The notes under the pieces: generated by a model | What the model was told of the DNA's origin: nothing | Databases searched by the model: none | The model's input: the letters and a program-made list of their open reading frames with translations, nothing else | Translations under genes and position numbers: made by a program | DNA from: SIAQ01 sp964484265 | Lineage (GTDB): Bacteria; Planctomycetota; Planctomycetia; Gemmatales; Gemmataceae | Direction: 5' to 3' | Assembly: GCA_964484265.1 (NCBI GenBank) | Contig: CAZAFH010000017.1 | Location: forward strand, 22,612 to 86,611 | Length of the DNA: 64,000 bases | Part shown: piece after piece, positions 24,216-32,997 of the stretch | Position numbering within the stretch: the stretch's first letter is position 1 | Layout of the letters: every line of letters starts with the position of its first letter

Positions 24216-26030
24216 ATGCTCACTCGCTTTCTTTTCGTCCTCATCGTTCTCGGCGTCGGGACGCGCTCGGCGACGGCGCAACCGCCTCGGGTAGAGTTTC
24301 GCCGCATGATCGCGCACTGGACGGACTACGCGCATCCCGATTATCTCGATTTTGTCGCCGAGGCAAGGCCCGAGGTGGTGCAGGTCGGTTTTTACGGCGC
24401 GCATTTCTGGAGCCTGGCGCACACGCCGCAATACAAGGGCTATCCCGCGCATTTTCCGGTACGCGGGCTGAACGAATGCGGCAGCTGGTTCAAGGATCTC
24501 AACACGAAACTGCACGAGCGGAAGGCCAAAGTCGTCGGCCATTTCAACGTTGAATTCCTGGTCGGCGATCCCGATTCCAAGGACGGCCCGCGCGGGTTCT
24601 TCAAATTCTACCGCGAACTCTGGGACGAAAAAACACTCGGCCCGCGCCCCGTCAAGGATCCGCTCGACCTGCTTCAGAAGAACGCCGACGGAACGCCGAT
24701 CATCCACAACTCCTACTCGATCGGCGGCATGAAGGAATACTGGGGTTGCCTGAACAACCCCCACTGGCGGACCGTGCTCAAGGCCTGGGTGAAGGTCGGC
24801 ATCGACCGCGGCGTCGATGGTTATGTAGGTAATTATTATTATAGGCATAATTGCTTATGCGAGCATTGTCAGGCTGGGTTCCGCAAGCATCTCGCCGCGC
24901 ACTATTCGGCTGCCGAGGCGGAAAAGCGATTCGCGATCAAGGATGTCGCGAATCACAAGTTCACGGAGATCGTCGGCTGGCATAATCCGAAAGAATCGAC
25001 GCCGCTCCGCCGCGAGATGCTGAAGTTCTCGCAGATCGCCTGCAAACGGGCCTTCGAGGAGGTGTTCGTGCAATATGGCCGATCGCTGAAGAAGGACCTG
25101 ATTTTGGCCCAGTGGAATCACCTGGGCAATTTCAGCCAGATCAACGGCGATGAACGCTGCATGCTGCCGAAGGAAATGTGGGGCCGCGGCGAGGACTACG
25201 CCTGGTACTCCACCGGGGCGGCGGCGAGTTCCACCGATTTCACGAAGGGACACTACGGCGAAGGCACGCTGCAAGCCCGCTACCTGCGCGGCGCGTTCGA
25301 CAACAAGCCGTTCACGCTGGGCAAATACGAAAATACACGTATCCGCGTCGCCATCGCAGAACTGGCGGCCAATGGCGGCGCGCCGATGGGATTCTACACG
25401 ATCTTCAAGGATCCGCTCGCCCGCAAGGAGATCACCCGTTACTACCAGTTTCTCGCCAAAAACGATGCGCTCTATCGCGGCAGCCGGCCTGCGGGGGAAG
25501 TGTTGCTGCTGTTTCCACGCACGCAGGTGCATCAAGGGGATGTCGGCGCCGTCGCGGCGTTTCGCGACAAGGGCAGGGCACTGCTCGACGAGCACGTTCT
25601 CTTCGACATCATGCCCGACGATCTCGCCACGCCCGCCATCCGCGAACGCTATGCTGCGGTCATCGACGTTGCCGCGCCTGACGCGAAACTCTCGGCGAAG
25701 CTTAGCCGATTCGCCGCTCCGCCGACGGTGCGTGTGTCGCTCGATCGCACGTCCACCGGCGACACGCTCGTGCTGCACTTCGTCAATTATGCACGCGAGG
25801 ACGGCGCTCCCGACCGGGGTAAAGGTATTGCCGACGAACGCTCGCTCGCCGTCAAGGGTGTCGATGTCGATCTCGTGATCCCCAAGGGAAAGAGCATCGG
25901 CAAAGTGGAATGGCTTACGCCGGAGCAGTCGAGCCCGCTCGCCGTCAAGACCCAGACGGCCAACGGCAATCTACGTTTCACGACTCCGGCATTTCTGGCA
26001 TACGGGGTTGCACGCCTGGAATTGCGGTGA
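24216..26030 (+). CDS. Secreted GH42-like (TIM-barrel) glycoside-hydrolase-type protein
   Basis: A 604-residue protein with a signal peptide (LTRFLFVLIVLGVGTRSATA). A TIM-barrel-like N-terminal part shows ARPEVVQVGFYGAHFWSL and NPHWRTVLKAWVKVGIDRGVDGYVGNYYYR, then a Cys cluster NCLCEHCQAGFRKHL resembling the zinc-binding and CxxCxxxFxxWL region of GH42 beta-galactosidases, and the active-site-like QWNHLGNF. The C-terminal part (GSRPAGEVLLLFPRTQVHQG, ALLDEHVLFDIMPDD) looks like the GH42 trimerisation domain. Exact substrate and acid/base residues cannot be assigned with confidence. ATG 24216 has GAGGAAAC ahead. The 3-prime end overlaps the convergent ABC gene by 53 bases. Confidence 0.75.
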   Translation: MLTRFLFVLIVLGVGTRSATAQPPRVEFRRMIAHWTDYAHPDYLDFVAEARPEVVQVGFYGAHFWSLAHTPQYKGYPAHFPVRGLNECGSWFKDLNTKLHERKAKVVGHFNVEFLVGDPDSKDGPRGFFKFYRELWDEKTLGPRPVKDPLDLLQKNADGTPIIHNSYSIGGMKEYWGCLNNPHWRTVLKAWVKVGIDRGVDGYVGNYYYRHNCLCEHCQAGFRKHLAAHYSAAEAEKRFAIKDVANHKFTEIVGWHNPKESTPLRREMLKFSQIACKRAFEEVFVQYGRSLKKDLILAQWNHLGNFSQINGDERCMLPKEMWGRGEDYAWYSTGAAASSTDFTKGHYGEGTLQARYLRGAFDNKPFTLGKYENTRIRVAIAELAANGGAPMGFYTIFKDPLARKEITRYYQFLAKNDALYRGSRPAGEVLLLFPRTQVHQGDVGAVAAFRDKGRALLDEHVLFDIMPDDLATPAIRERYAAVIDVAAPDAKLSAKLSRFAAPPTVRVSLDRTSTGDTLVLHFVNYAREDGAPDRGKGIADERSLAVKGVDVDLVIPKGKSIGKVEWLTPEQSSPLAVKTQTANGNLRFTTPAFLAYGVARLELR

Positions 26031-26709
26031 TCTCCGTGGAAATGGCGTCCGCCCGCGCGGAGCGTGCACCTCGCGTCTGGGCGATTCGCCCGTTTTCCAG
26101 GCGGAAGATCAGATCGCCAAGCTGCTCCGATTCATATCGGCTATGAGTGATATGCAGCACGGTCACATCGGCCTTGCGCGGCAATTCGCGCAACAATTCC
26201 ATCATGCGGTCGCGCGTCTCCTCGTCGAGCGAACTGAGAGGCTCGTCCATCAGGAGGATGGGCGGATGATTCGCCAACGCGCGTCCAAGCGCGATGCGTT
26301 GCGTCTCGCCGCCGCTTAATCCGACTGGATAGCGCGACAGCAAATGTCTCACGCCCAGCCAATCCGCTAACTGTTCGACGCGCGATTCGATGGCTGCCTC
26401 GAGATGATTGCGAATCGACAGCGCGAATGCCAGGTTGTCGCGCACGGTCATCGTGCGGAACAAGGCGCCGTCCTGGGGGACGTAACCGATGTCGCGCTCG
26501 GCTGGCGGTGAGTAGGTGACATCGCGATGATTGAGCTGAATCCTGCCCGATAGGATAGGCCTTAAGCCAGCGATCGCTTCGAGGATCGTCGTTTTGCCGC
26601 ATCCAGTTTTGCCCATGAGCAGTGCGTAGTTGCCTTTGGGGACATGCAAGGAGATGTCGGAAATCTCGAAGTTGCCTTGTCGAAGGTGCAGTTGGTCAAC
26701 GTCGATCAT
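25978..26709 (-). CDS. ABC transporter ATP-binding protein (ModC/PotA-like), orphan
   Basis: A 243-residue ATPase. Walker A GKTGCGKTT (about 33-41), Q-loop YVPQDGALFRTMTV, signature LSGGETQRIALGRAL (about 129-143), Walker B ILLMDEPLSSLDEET and a switch histidine in HITHSRYE. The Q-loop region and ETQR form of the signature resemble importers of molybdate, sulfate, spermidine or sugars. No regulatory TOBE domain, and no permease or binding protein gene nearby, so the partner must be elsewhere or the protein does a non-transport job. The last 53 bases overlap the end of the convergent GH42-like gene. The adjacent Rrf2 regulator lies upstream across a repeat. Confidence 0.9.
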   Translation of the reverse strand: MIDVDQLHLRQGNFEISDISLHVPKGNYALLMGKTGCGKTTILEAIAGLRPILSGRIQLNHRDVTYSPPAERDIGYVPQDGALFRTMTVRDNLAFALSIRNHLEAAIESRVEQLADWLGVRHLLSRYPVGLSGGETQRIALGRALANHPPILLMDEPLSSLDEETRDRMMELLRELPRKADVTVLHITHSRYESEQLGDLIFRLENGRIAQTRGARSARADAISTEITAIPGVQPRMPEMPES

Positions 26710-26723
26710 GGTTCCTATTTTTT

Positions 26724-26771
26724 TCGTTCTCGTTTAGCGTTGGCGCGACGCCGCGCGAACGCTAAACGAAG
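26724..26771. repeat. Inverted repeat, CGTTTAGCGTTGGCGCG
   Basis: TTCGTTCTCGTTTAGCGTTG + GCGC and GCGCGAACGCTAAACGAAGA, short loop, between the Rrf2 and ABC genes. Same family as 16647-16697. On the minus strand it sits after the Rrf2 stop codon. Confidence 0.8.
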
Positions 26772-26781
26772 AAAAGGCAAT

Positions 26782-27222
26782 TCATTTCAACCGCACGCGC
26801 GGAAAATCGCAGAGCGGCACGCTTTCGCTCGGTTCGTCGATCACTTCTTGCAGCGTCGTGTCTCGAAACGCTTCTTCGACCATCGCCAGGGCGTTATCCA
26901 CGCGCCGATGCAGCGGACACAGACGGACGCCGTGACTGGCCAAGTCCAGCGGGCACATGCGGATGCGCTGGATCGGATCGACGGCGTTGACGACTTCCAA
27001 AATCGTAAGCTCGGCAGGCGATTTGACCAGCGCCATCCCGCCGCCGATGCCTCGCTGCGAACGCACGACTCCGGCTTGTACCAGGTTTTGCAACACCTTG
27101 GAGAGATAGGCCTGCGGCACGCGCGTTGCCTTGGCGATTTCTTCCGTCGTCTGTCCCGTCGGCGATTTGGTCGCAAGGTGCACGACGGCGCGCAGGGCAT
27201 ATTCCACGGTTTGCGAGAACAT
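26782..27222 (-). CDS. Rrf2 family transcriptional regulator with incomplete Fe-S ligand set
   Basis: A 146-residue winged-helix regulator starting MFSQTVEYALRAVVHLA, with TTEEIAKATRVPQAYLSKVL (recognition region) and GVVRSQRGIGGGMALVKSPAELT, the Rrf2 core. Cysteines at C90 and C102 plus H105 line up with IscR C92, C104 and H107, but the position of the middle cysteine (IscR C98) is Ser96; a third cysteine lies at C138. So cluster binding is possible but not the standard three-Cys form. The ATG at 27222 has GGGGGATGAA ahead. Divergent from glnA by 168 bases, so it may respond to redox or iron status at one of the neighbouring genes. Confidence 0.88.
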   Translation of the reverse strand: MFSQTVEYALRAVVHLATKSPTGQTTEEIAKATRVPQAYLSKVLQNLVQAGVVRSQRGIGGGMALVKSPAELTILEVVNAVDPIQRIRMCPLDLASHGVRLCPLHRRVDNALAMVEEAFRDTTLQEVIDEPSESVPLCDFPRVRLK

Positions 27223-27390
27223 CGATTCATCCCCCATTGCCGGTAACGTCCGCGCAATCGCCAAAATCGGCACGAAAAAGCAGTGCTCTCTCGGCCACTG
27301 CCTTCATTCTATCTGGAAGCCTGCCGCCGGTGTGCGATATTCTCCATGAAGTGAATTAGCAAAGCATGCGAACCGCACCTGGAGAATCTC

Positions 27391-28803
27391 ATGACCCCGA
27401 AGGAAGTTTTGGCTCTCATCCGCGAAAAGGACGTCAAGGCCGTCGATATGCGTTTCATGGATTTTCCCGGTCTTTGGCAGCATTTCACCATCCCGGCCGA
27501 GGCGCTCTCGGAAAGCACGTTCGAGGAAGGCCTGGGGTTCGACGGTTCGAGCATCCGCGGGTGGAAGGCGATCAACGAGTCCGACATGCTCGTCATTCCG
27601 CAACCGGAGACGGCATTCATCGACCCGTTTTGCGACGAATCGACGCTCACGGTCATCTGCAATATCCAGGATCCGCTGACCAAGGAAGATTACTCGCGCG
27701 ATCCGCGCAACGTCGCGCGCAAAGCCGCCAACTGGATGAAATCGACAGGCATTGCCGATGTCGCCTATTTCGGCCCGGAACTTGAATTCTTCGTCTTTGA
27801 CAATGTGCGCTTCGATCAGTCGTCGAATTATGGCTTCTACTACCTCGACAGCATCGAAGGCGCGTGGAACTCGGGCCGAGATGAAGCACCAAACCTGGGC
27901 CATAAAATCCGCTATAAAGAAGGCTATTTCCCGACGCCTCCGACTGATTCGCTACAAAATATTCGCACCGAGATGATGCTCACCATGATCAAGTGCGGCA
28001 TTCCCATCGAGGCTCAGCATCACGAAGTCGCCACCGGAGGCCAGTGCGAGATCGATATGCGCTTCAGTCCCCTCGTCGAGATGGCGGACAAGGTGTTGAT
28101 GTATAAGTACATCGTGAAGAATGTCGCCAAGAAGCACCATAAAACCGCGACGTTCATGCCCAAGCCGATCTTTCAAGACAATGGCTCGGGCATGCACGTA
28201 CATACTTCGCTGTGGAAGAGCGGCGTCAATCTCTTTGCCGGCTCGGGTTACGCGGGACTTTCCGACATGGGGTTGTACGCCATCGGCGGCCTGCTAAAGC
28301 ACGCGCCGGCGTTGTGCGCTTTCGCCAATCCCACGACCAACAGCTACAAACGCCTCGTGCCCGGCTATGAGGCGCCGGTCAATCTCGCTTACAGCCGGCG
28401 CAATCGTTCCGCGTCGATTCGCATTCCCGTGTACTCGCCGAACCCGAAGGCGAAACGCATCGAGTTCCGATGCCCTGACGGTTCGAGCAACCCGTACCTC
28501 GTCTTCTCGTCGATGCTCATGGCAATGATCGATGGCATCAAGAACAAGATCCGCCCCGGCGATCCGCTCGACAAGGATATCTACGATCTTACGCCCGAGC
28601 AACTCAAAGACGTGCCAAAAGCTCCCGGCACGCTTGACGAGGCCCTCACCTGCCTGGAGAACGACCACGAGTTCCTTCTTCAGGGCGATGTGTTCACCGA
28701 CGACGTCATCAGCACCTGGATCTGGTACAAACGCGAAAAAGAAGCCGACGCCATGCGACTTCGGCCTCATCCGTACGAATTCTACCTATACTACGATTGC
28801 TGA
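27391..28803 (+). CDS. glnA: Glutamine synthetase type I
   Basis: A 470-residue enzyme condensing ammonia with glutamate, the main nitrogen-assimilation step. It shows VDMRFMDFPGLWQHF and LGFDGSSIRGWKAINESD (N-terminal beta-grasp), GPELEFFVFD, HHEVATGGQCEIDMRF, KPIFQDNGSGMHVHTSLW and NPTTNSYKRLVPGYEAPVNL, NRSASIRIP. The tyrosine in DIYDLTPEQ (Y398) sits where E. coli GS is adenylylated, so GlnE-type control is likely and the enzyme is of the GSI-beta class. The length is normal. CTGGAGAATCTC precedes the ATG. Confidence 0.96.
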   Translation: MTPKEVLALIREKDVKAVDMRFMDFPGLWQHFTIPAEALSESTFEEGLGFDGSSIRGWKAINESDMLVIPQPETAFIDPFCDESTLTVICNIQDPLTKEDYSRDPRNVARKAANWMKSTGIADVAYFGPELEFFVFDNVRFDQSSNYGFYYLDSIEGAWNSGRDEAPNLGHKIRYKEGYFPTPPTDSLQNIRTEMMLTMIKCGIPIEAQHHEVATGGQCEIDMRFSPLVEMADKVLMYKYIVKNVAKKHHKTATFMPKPIFQDNGSGMHVHTSLWKSGVNLFAGSGYAGLSDMGLYAIGGLLKHAPALCAFANPTTNSYKRLVPGYEAPVNLAYSRRNRSASIRIPVYSPNPKAKRIEFRCPDGSSNPYLVFSSMLMAMIDGIKNKIRPGDPLDKDIYDLTPEQLKDVPKAPGTLDEALTCLENDHEFLLQGDVFTDDVISTWIWYKREKEADAMRLRPHPYEFYLYYDC

Positions 28804-28837
28804 TCGGATTTTCGGATATTCGCCGTGGAGCTGACGT

Positions 28838-29428
28838 ATGCGAGAAGAACAGGTGCTCGTCATTCCCACGGCGGTGCTCAGCGATGCCGGCTTGTTTCAA
28901 GGGCTCTGCCGCGATGTCGCGCGGTATGAGCCGTTGCTCCTTGATCCCTCAAGATTCACTTTCGTTTCACGTGAGCTTGCCGAGAACGATCCGAGTCTGA
29001 AGCAGCTTATCCCTTATGTCGTGTTGAAGCACGGCGATTCGGTATTTCATTACACTCGAGGCAAGGGCGGCGGCGAGCAACGCCTGAGATCGCTGCGTTC
29101 GATCGGCGTCGGCGGGCATATCAATCCGATCGATCATGCAACCGACGAGCATCCATATCGGCAGGGAATGCTGCGCGAGTTGGCCGAGGAAGTCGAGCTT
29201 GGGGCTGAATATCGCGAAACCTGTCTGGGTTTCATCAACGACGATTCGACGCCCGTGGGTCAGGTTCATCTTGGCATCGTGCATCTGTTCGAGTTGTCGG
29301 CTCCGCTCGTCACGCGGCGGGAGGTCGATCTCGCCCAGGCCGGCTTCGCGCCGATCGCGGAACTATGGCGAATCCGGGAGAAGTTTGAAACCTGGTCGCA
29401 ATTCGTGCTGGTGGAATTGATGCGGTGA
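28838..29428 (+). CDS. NUDIX-type hydrolase-like protein
   Basis: A 196-residue soluble protein. Residues about 91-118 carry a Nudix-box-like stretch: GGHINPIDHATDEHPYRQG then MLRELAEEVEL, i.e. the G-X-(E)-RE-x2-EE-x-G/L pattern with a longer spacing; the C-terminal part ends in VLVELMR. The N-terminus (REEQVLVIPTAVLSDAGLFQ) matches planctomycete and other bacterial phosphoesterase-type Nudix proteins. The substrate is unknown (nucleoside diphosphate derivatives in general). It starts 35 bases after glnA on the same strand, so cotranscription with glnA is likely. Confidence 0.8.
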   Translation: MREEQVLVIPTAVLSDAGLFQGLCRDVARYEPLLLDPSRFTFVSRELAENDPSLKQLIPYVVLKHGDSVFHYTRGKGGGEQRLRSLRSIGVGGHINPIDHATDEHPYRQGMLRELAEEVELGAEYRETCLGFINDDSTPVGQVHLGIVHLFELSAPLVTRREVDLAQAGFAPIAELWRIREKFETWSQFVLVELMR

Positions 29429-29443
29429 AAGGTTTTCACGCGG

Positions 29444-31162
29444 TCAGCGACGAATCGCTCGTGTTACTCGGCTTTCGCCCATTTGGTTGTAGGTCCATAT
29501 CTCTTTGCCGGTGCGATCGACTTCGACGGCGCCGACGGCGGCGTTCATGGAGGTGATCAGCGTGTTGCCATTGGCTAGCCGAACGGCGGCGATGGGTTGG
29601 TCGAAGGCGACCTCCCAGACGGCTTTGCCTTTCGTGTCGTACTCGACGACTTTGCCTTCAGAATGATGGGGGACGAGGACACGCCCGCTGGGTGTGCCGT
29701 AGATTCGGCCGCCGAAAAGGCGCATGCCGAGGCCGACCTGGAAGCTGTGGATTTCCTTGCCGCGGGCATCGAATCGTGCGACTCGGCTATCGGCGAGCAG
29801 GCAGAGAATTTCGCCATTGGGGAGTTTCGAGGCCTTCATGATCTTCCGACCTTCGTCGGGAAAGTCGATGTTGAGGACTTCGCCGCCGTCCTTGTCGAAT
29901 TCGAGGAGCTGATGATCGGAGGCGACAAAGGTGTTGCCATTGGATAGTCTTTGAGCCGCGAGAGGGCCGGGAACGGCGCGTTGCCAAACGATCTGCCCGC
30001 GCGTGTCGCGTTCAGTGACGCGATTGCCATGATACTCGGCAACGAGCACGCGATCATCGGAGACCATCTGGGCATCGAGCGGGAAGACGACATTGCGGAT
30101 ATTCCACAGCGGCGTGTTATCCGGACCGAGTTCCAGCACACGGCCCTGATCGAGCAGCACCACGAGCGTTCGCCCTAGCTGCACCGGAGTCTCTTCGAGC
30201 TTCGTGAGATTCACGTCCCCTGCGTGCTTCTTCCACCAGGCTCGCCAGGCGTCGCGGCATTTCGCGCGAGTTTCCGAATCGTTGCCCATCGATATCGCTG
30301 CGGGCGGAATTGTGCCTGTAGCCTGCAGCAGCAGGTCCTCCGTCTGCCAGGCTTCGTTTAACGGCAATGTGACGAGGCCTTCGATAAGTACGGGCAACGC
30401 GGATTTGTCCCGGGCGTGGAGTCGCGCCTGGGCGATCCGCCAACGCACAATCGGATCGGGATCGTCGGCCAGTTTTTGCAGTCTCTCGTCCCAGGTCTTT
30501 TCGCCGCGTCGCGCCAGCACTTCACCCGCACAGGCTCGGCGAAGAGCGGAGCGGTCGGTCAGCGCGGCCAGCAAACGCGGTGACGGTTTACCGTCGATAA
30601 AGCCATGCTTGCGAAGTGCGGCACGTATCTCGCCGAGCACGATCTCGTTGTCGGCAAACGGAGCGAAATCGATCAACGTCGCCGCGAGGTCTTTGCTGCC
30701 GAGAACGTTCAGGGCACGAATGGCAGCGGCCGTCACTTCGGGGCCGACGTCATTGTCTTGAATCTTCAAGATTGCGGATTCGATGCGGTGAACGACCTCG
30801 GCATCCCAATCTCCCTGGGTGTTACGGAGAATCTCGATGCAGACGCTGCCGCGTGCGATGATGTCGCGTGTCGCCTTGTCGCGAGTCGGGTAATGGGCCG
30901 AGCCAAATTTGCGAACCAGGCGTTCGATGGCAGGGCGTTCGCTTTCGGGGAGGATCCGTTTGCGAAGAAACGCGAGCAATGCCTCGGCGTCGGTGTTCAG
31001 TTTGGCCCGTTGTAGAATGGCGTTGTCAACGGAGTCGATGCTCGGAGTGGCTGGTTTTTTTTCGGCAGGTTTCTTTTCGTCGCCGGCTGGGAGCAGTGAA
31101 CCGATGCCGACGGCCAATAAGGCGGACAGGCCAAGAATCAACATCCGATGATTGGCACGCAT
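29444..31162 (-). CDS. Secreted HEAT-like repeat plus beta-propeller protein, paralogue 1
   Basis: A 572-residue protein: signal peptide (MLILGLSALLAVGIGSLLPA), Lys/Pro linker, an alpha-helical half (about 55-300) with HEAT-like units (RLVRKFGSAHYPTRDKATRD; LRRACAGEVLARRGEKTWDE), then a propeller half (about 325-572) whose blades follow a pattern such as VLVAEYHGNRVTERDTRGQIVW, SNGNTFVASDHQLLEFDKDG and LANGNTLITSMNAAVGAVE. The second half resembles PQQ/NHL-type beta-propellers. First of three tandem paralogues. GAGG lies 8 bases ahead of the ATG. Probably a periplasmic or cell-surface binding protein; no catalytic motif seen. Confidence 0.85.
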   Translation of the reverse strand: MRANHRMLILGLSALLAVGIGSLLPAGDEKKPAEKKPATPSIDSVDNAILQRAKLNTDAEALLAFLRKRILPESERPAIERLVRKFGSAHYPTRDKATRDIIARGSVCIEILRNTQGDWDAEVVHRIESAILKIQDNDVGPEVTAAAIRALNVLGSKDLAATLIDFAPFADNEIVLGEIRAALRKHGFIDGKPSPRLLAALTDRSALRRACAGEVLARRGEKTWDERLQKLADDPDPIVRWRIAQARLHARDKSALPVLIEGLVTLPLNEAWQTEDLLLQATGTIPPAAISMGNDSETRAKCRDAWRAWWKKHAGDVNLTKLEETPVQLGRTLVVLLDQGRVLELGPDNTPLWNIRNVVFPLDAQMVSDDRVLVAEYHGNRVTERDTRGQIVWQRAVPGPLAAQRLSNGNTFVASDHQLLEFDKDGGEVLNIDFPDEGRKIMKASKLPNGEILCLLADSRVARFDARGKEIHSFQVGLGMRLFGGRIYGTPSGRVLVPHHSEGKVVEYDTKGKAVWEVAFDQPIAAVRLANGNTLITSMNAAVGAVEVDRTGKEIWTYNQMGESRVTRAIRR

Positions 31163-31222
31163 GGTTGGAACCTCGAGACGTACATCCGTGAAACCTGTCC
31201 GATCGAGAGAGGCGATCGGGCG

Positions 31223-32887
31223 TTAGCGTCGGCGGGCGCGGAACGGTCGGCCATCGGTGTGCAGGCTCCAGACCTCGCGGCCTGCGGGATCGAATTCGAC
31301 GATCCGGTAGTTGAGGCTGCACGTGACGAGCGTGTTGCCATTGCGAAGGCGCGTCGTGCTCACGGGCGTGGGAACCTTCACCTGCCAGTGCCGTTTGCCT
31401 TCCCAATCGAATTCGGCAACGATGTTATTGTTGTAGAGAGGCACCAGCACGCGGCCGTTGGGCAGAACCTCGATCTGGCCGCCAAGCGAATAGACGGCGC
31501 CGCCGAGCGAGAAACTCTTGAGTTCGCCGCCCTGCGAATTCAGGAGCTGGCAGCGTCCGCCCGAAGTAACGACGACGATCTCGCCGTTGCGTTTGCGGTA
31601 GGCTGCCACGATGCTGGCGCCGGGCGACAACCACGTAAATACATCCCGGCCATCGCGGTCCACGATCGCCAAACCCTGGCGCGTCGCGATGAAGGTGGAG
31701 CCGTTGTTGATTCGCTGGCAGCATATTGGCATGTTGGCGTGCGCCTGCCAAAGGATGTTGCCCTTGAAGTCGCGCTCCGTCACGCGCCGATCGAAATATT
31801 CCGCCACAAGCATACGATTCGGCCCGAGTATCTGGATGTCGACCGCGTAGCGAGGGCCATCGAATTCCCAGCGCGTCGTTTTTTCTTTGTTCACTTCGTA
31901 GATCTTGTTCTTCGTGTTCGCCTTGGTGGCTGTTACTCCGAGAATCGTGAACCCAAGCTCCTCGCGGGCAAATTGTTTGGCGAGATCGAGTTTGGCCTGG
32001 TTGGCATCATACCATTTCCGCCAGTCGGCGGTAAAGGCCTCGGCGCTGGTTTGGCCGGTATAGATCGAATCCGGGGCATTCTCTCCCGCCACCTGGTAGA
32101 GCGCTTCCAGAGCAGCATCGACGCGATCCTCGGGCATGCTGGCGAGCGATTCGATCAGAATCGGCAAACCTGATTTGTCGAATTTTTCGGTCAAGGCAAG
32201 CCCAAGCTGAAAGCGGATTCGCGGGTCGGGATCCTTCAACAAGCCACCAAGTCTTTCCTTGGCGGCGATGCCGAGGTTGCGGACCAATGCCTCGCCGGCG
32301 GCGGCACGCTGAGAGGCCTCCTTCGAGGTCAGCATCTCGACGACGATCGGCATCGGCGCTTCGTTGACGAATGCGGTCGCATTGATGGCGTGCTGCACGC
32401 TTTGACGAACCTCTTCGTTCGTCGCATAGGGGACGAAATCGAACAATACAGCCAGGCTACCAGCGGGTTTGTCGCGCGCGATCAACCGGGCGATGGCGGC
32501 GGCGGAGGCATTGTCGCGGTCGGCGGGAAATTTCGCCAGCACCTGACGCAGTCGGCCGGCCGTCTCGGCGTCGGCGAGCGTTTCACGCAGCAATGTCTCC
32601 GCCAGCGCTCGCACGACAGGCCCCGACGCCACCAGTTCCCGCTGCGCGATGATGCGTTCGCTGTAGACGCTTTTGCCGAGGTGGGTGACGTGTTGTTTGA
32701 AGCGAGCGATCACTTCGGGCGACGGGATGCGTTTCTTGAGGGCATCGACGAGCGGGACGCCTTTCGTCGGAAGATTTTGGCTGCGCAGTATCGCTTCGTC
32801 CGCGGCGTAATCGGTGTCCGGCATCGGCTGTGCCTGCACCGCTCGCGCGGTGACGAGGAGAGCAGCGATGACGATTCCCCGATGCAT
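31223..32887 (-). CDS. Secreted HEAT-like repeat plus beta-propeller protein, paralogue 2
   Basis: A 554-residue paralogue of its neighbours: signal peptide (MHRGIVIAALLVTARAVQA), helical repeats (about 60-295; AIARLIARDKPAGSLAVLFDF and RAAAGEALVRNLGIAAKERL) and a propeller (about 325-554) with NRMLVAEYFDRRVTERDFKG, RINNGSTFIATRQGLAIVDR and LPNGRVLVPLYNNNIVAEFD. The same blade wording VTERD.KG..LW recurs in all three copies. The start is ATG 32887 with GAGGA ahead; an open TTG at 32902 is less likely. 60 bases separate it from paralogue 1 and a hairpin separates it from paralogue 3. Confidence 0.85.
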   Translation of the reverse strand: MHRGIVIAALLVTARAVQAQPMPDTDYAADEAILRSQNLPTKGVPLVDALKKRIPSPEVIARFKQHVTHLGKSVYSERIIAQRELVASGPVVRALAETLLRETLADAETAGRLRQVLAKFPADRDNASAAAIARLIARDKPAGSLAVLFDFVPYATNEEVRQSVQHAINATAFVNEAPMPIVVEMLTSKEASQRAAAGEALVRNLGIAAKERLGGLLKDPDPRIRFQLGLALTEKFDKSGLPILIESLASMPEDRVDAALEALYQVAGENAPDSIYTGQTSAEAFTADWRKWYDANQAKLDLAKQFAREELGFTILGVTATKANTKNKIYEVNKEKTTRWEFDGPRYAVDIQILGPNRMLVAEYFDRRVTERDFKGNILWQAHANMPICCQRINNGSTFIATRQGLAIVDRDGRDVFTWLSPGASIVAAYRKRNGEIVVVTSGGRCQLLNSQGGELKSFSLGGAVYSLGGQIEVLPNGRVLVPLYNNNIVAEFDWEGKRHWQVKVPTPVSTTRLRNGNTLVTCSLNYRIVEFDPAGREVWSLHTDGRPFRARRR

Positions 32888-32903
32888 GGAGTGAATCCTC
32901 AAT

Positions 32904-32983
32904 GGCGAGCCGAGAGCGTTAGCGACCGGAGTGAGCGGTCAGTAACCTAGCGTTCCTCCGGTCGCTGACGCTCCCGGCTCGCC
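32904..32983. repeat. Inverted repeat GAGCGTTAGCGACCGGAG
   Basis: GGCGAGCCGAGAGCGTTAGC + GACCGGAG and CTCCGGTCGCTGACGCTCCC + GGCTCGCC, loop about 24 bases, between paralogues 2 and 3 of the propeller cluster. No other copy noted in this window. Confidence 0.85.
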
Positions 32984-32997
32984 ACGGCGAAGCGGAG

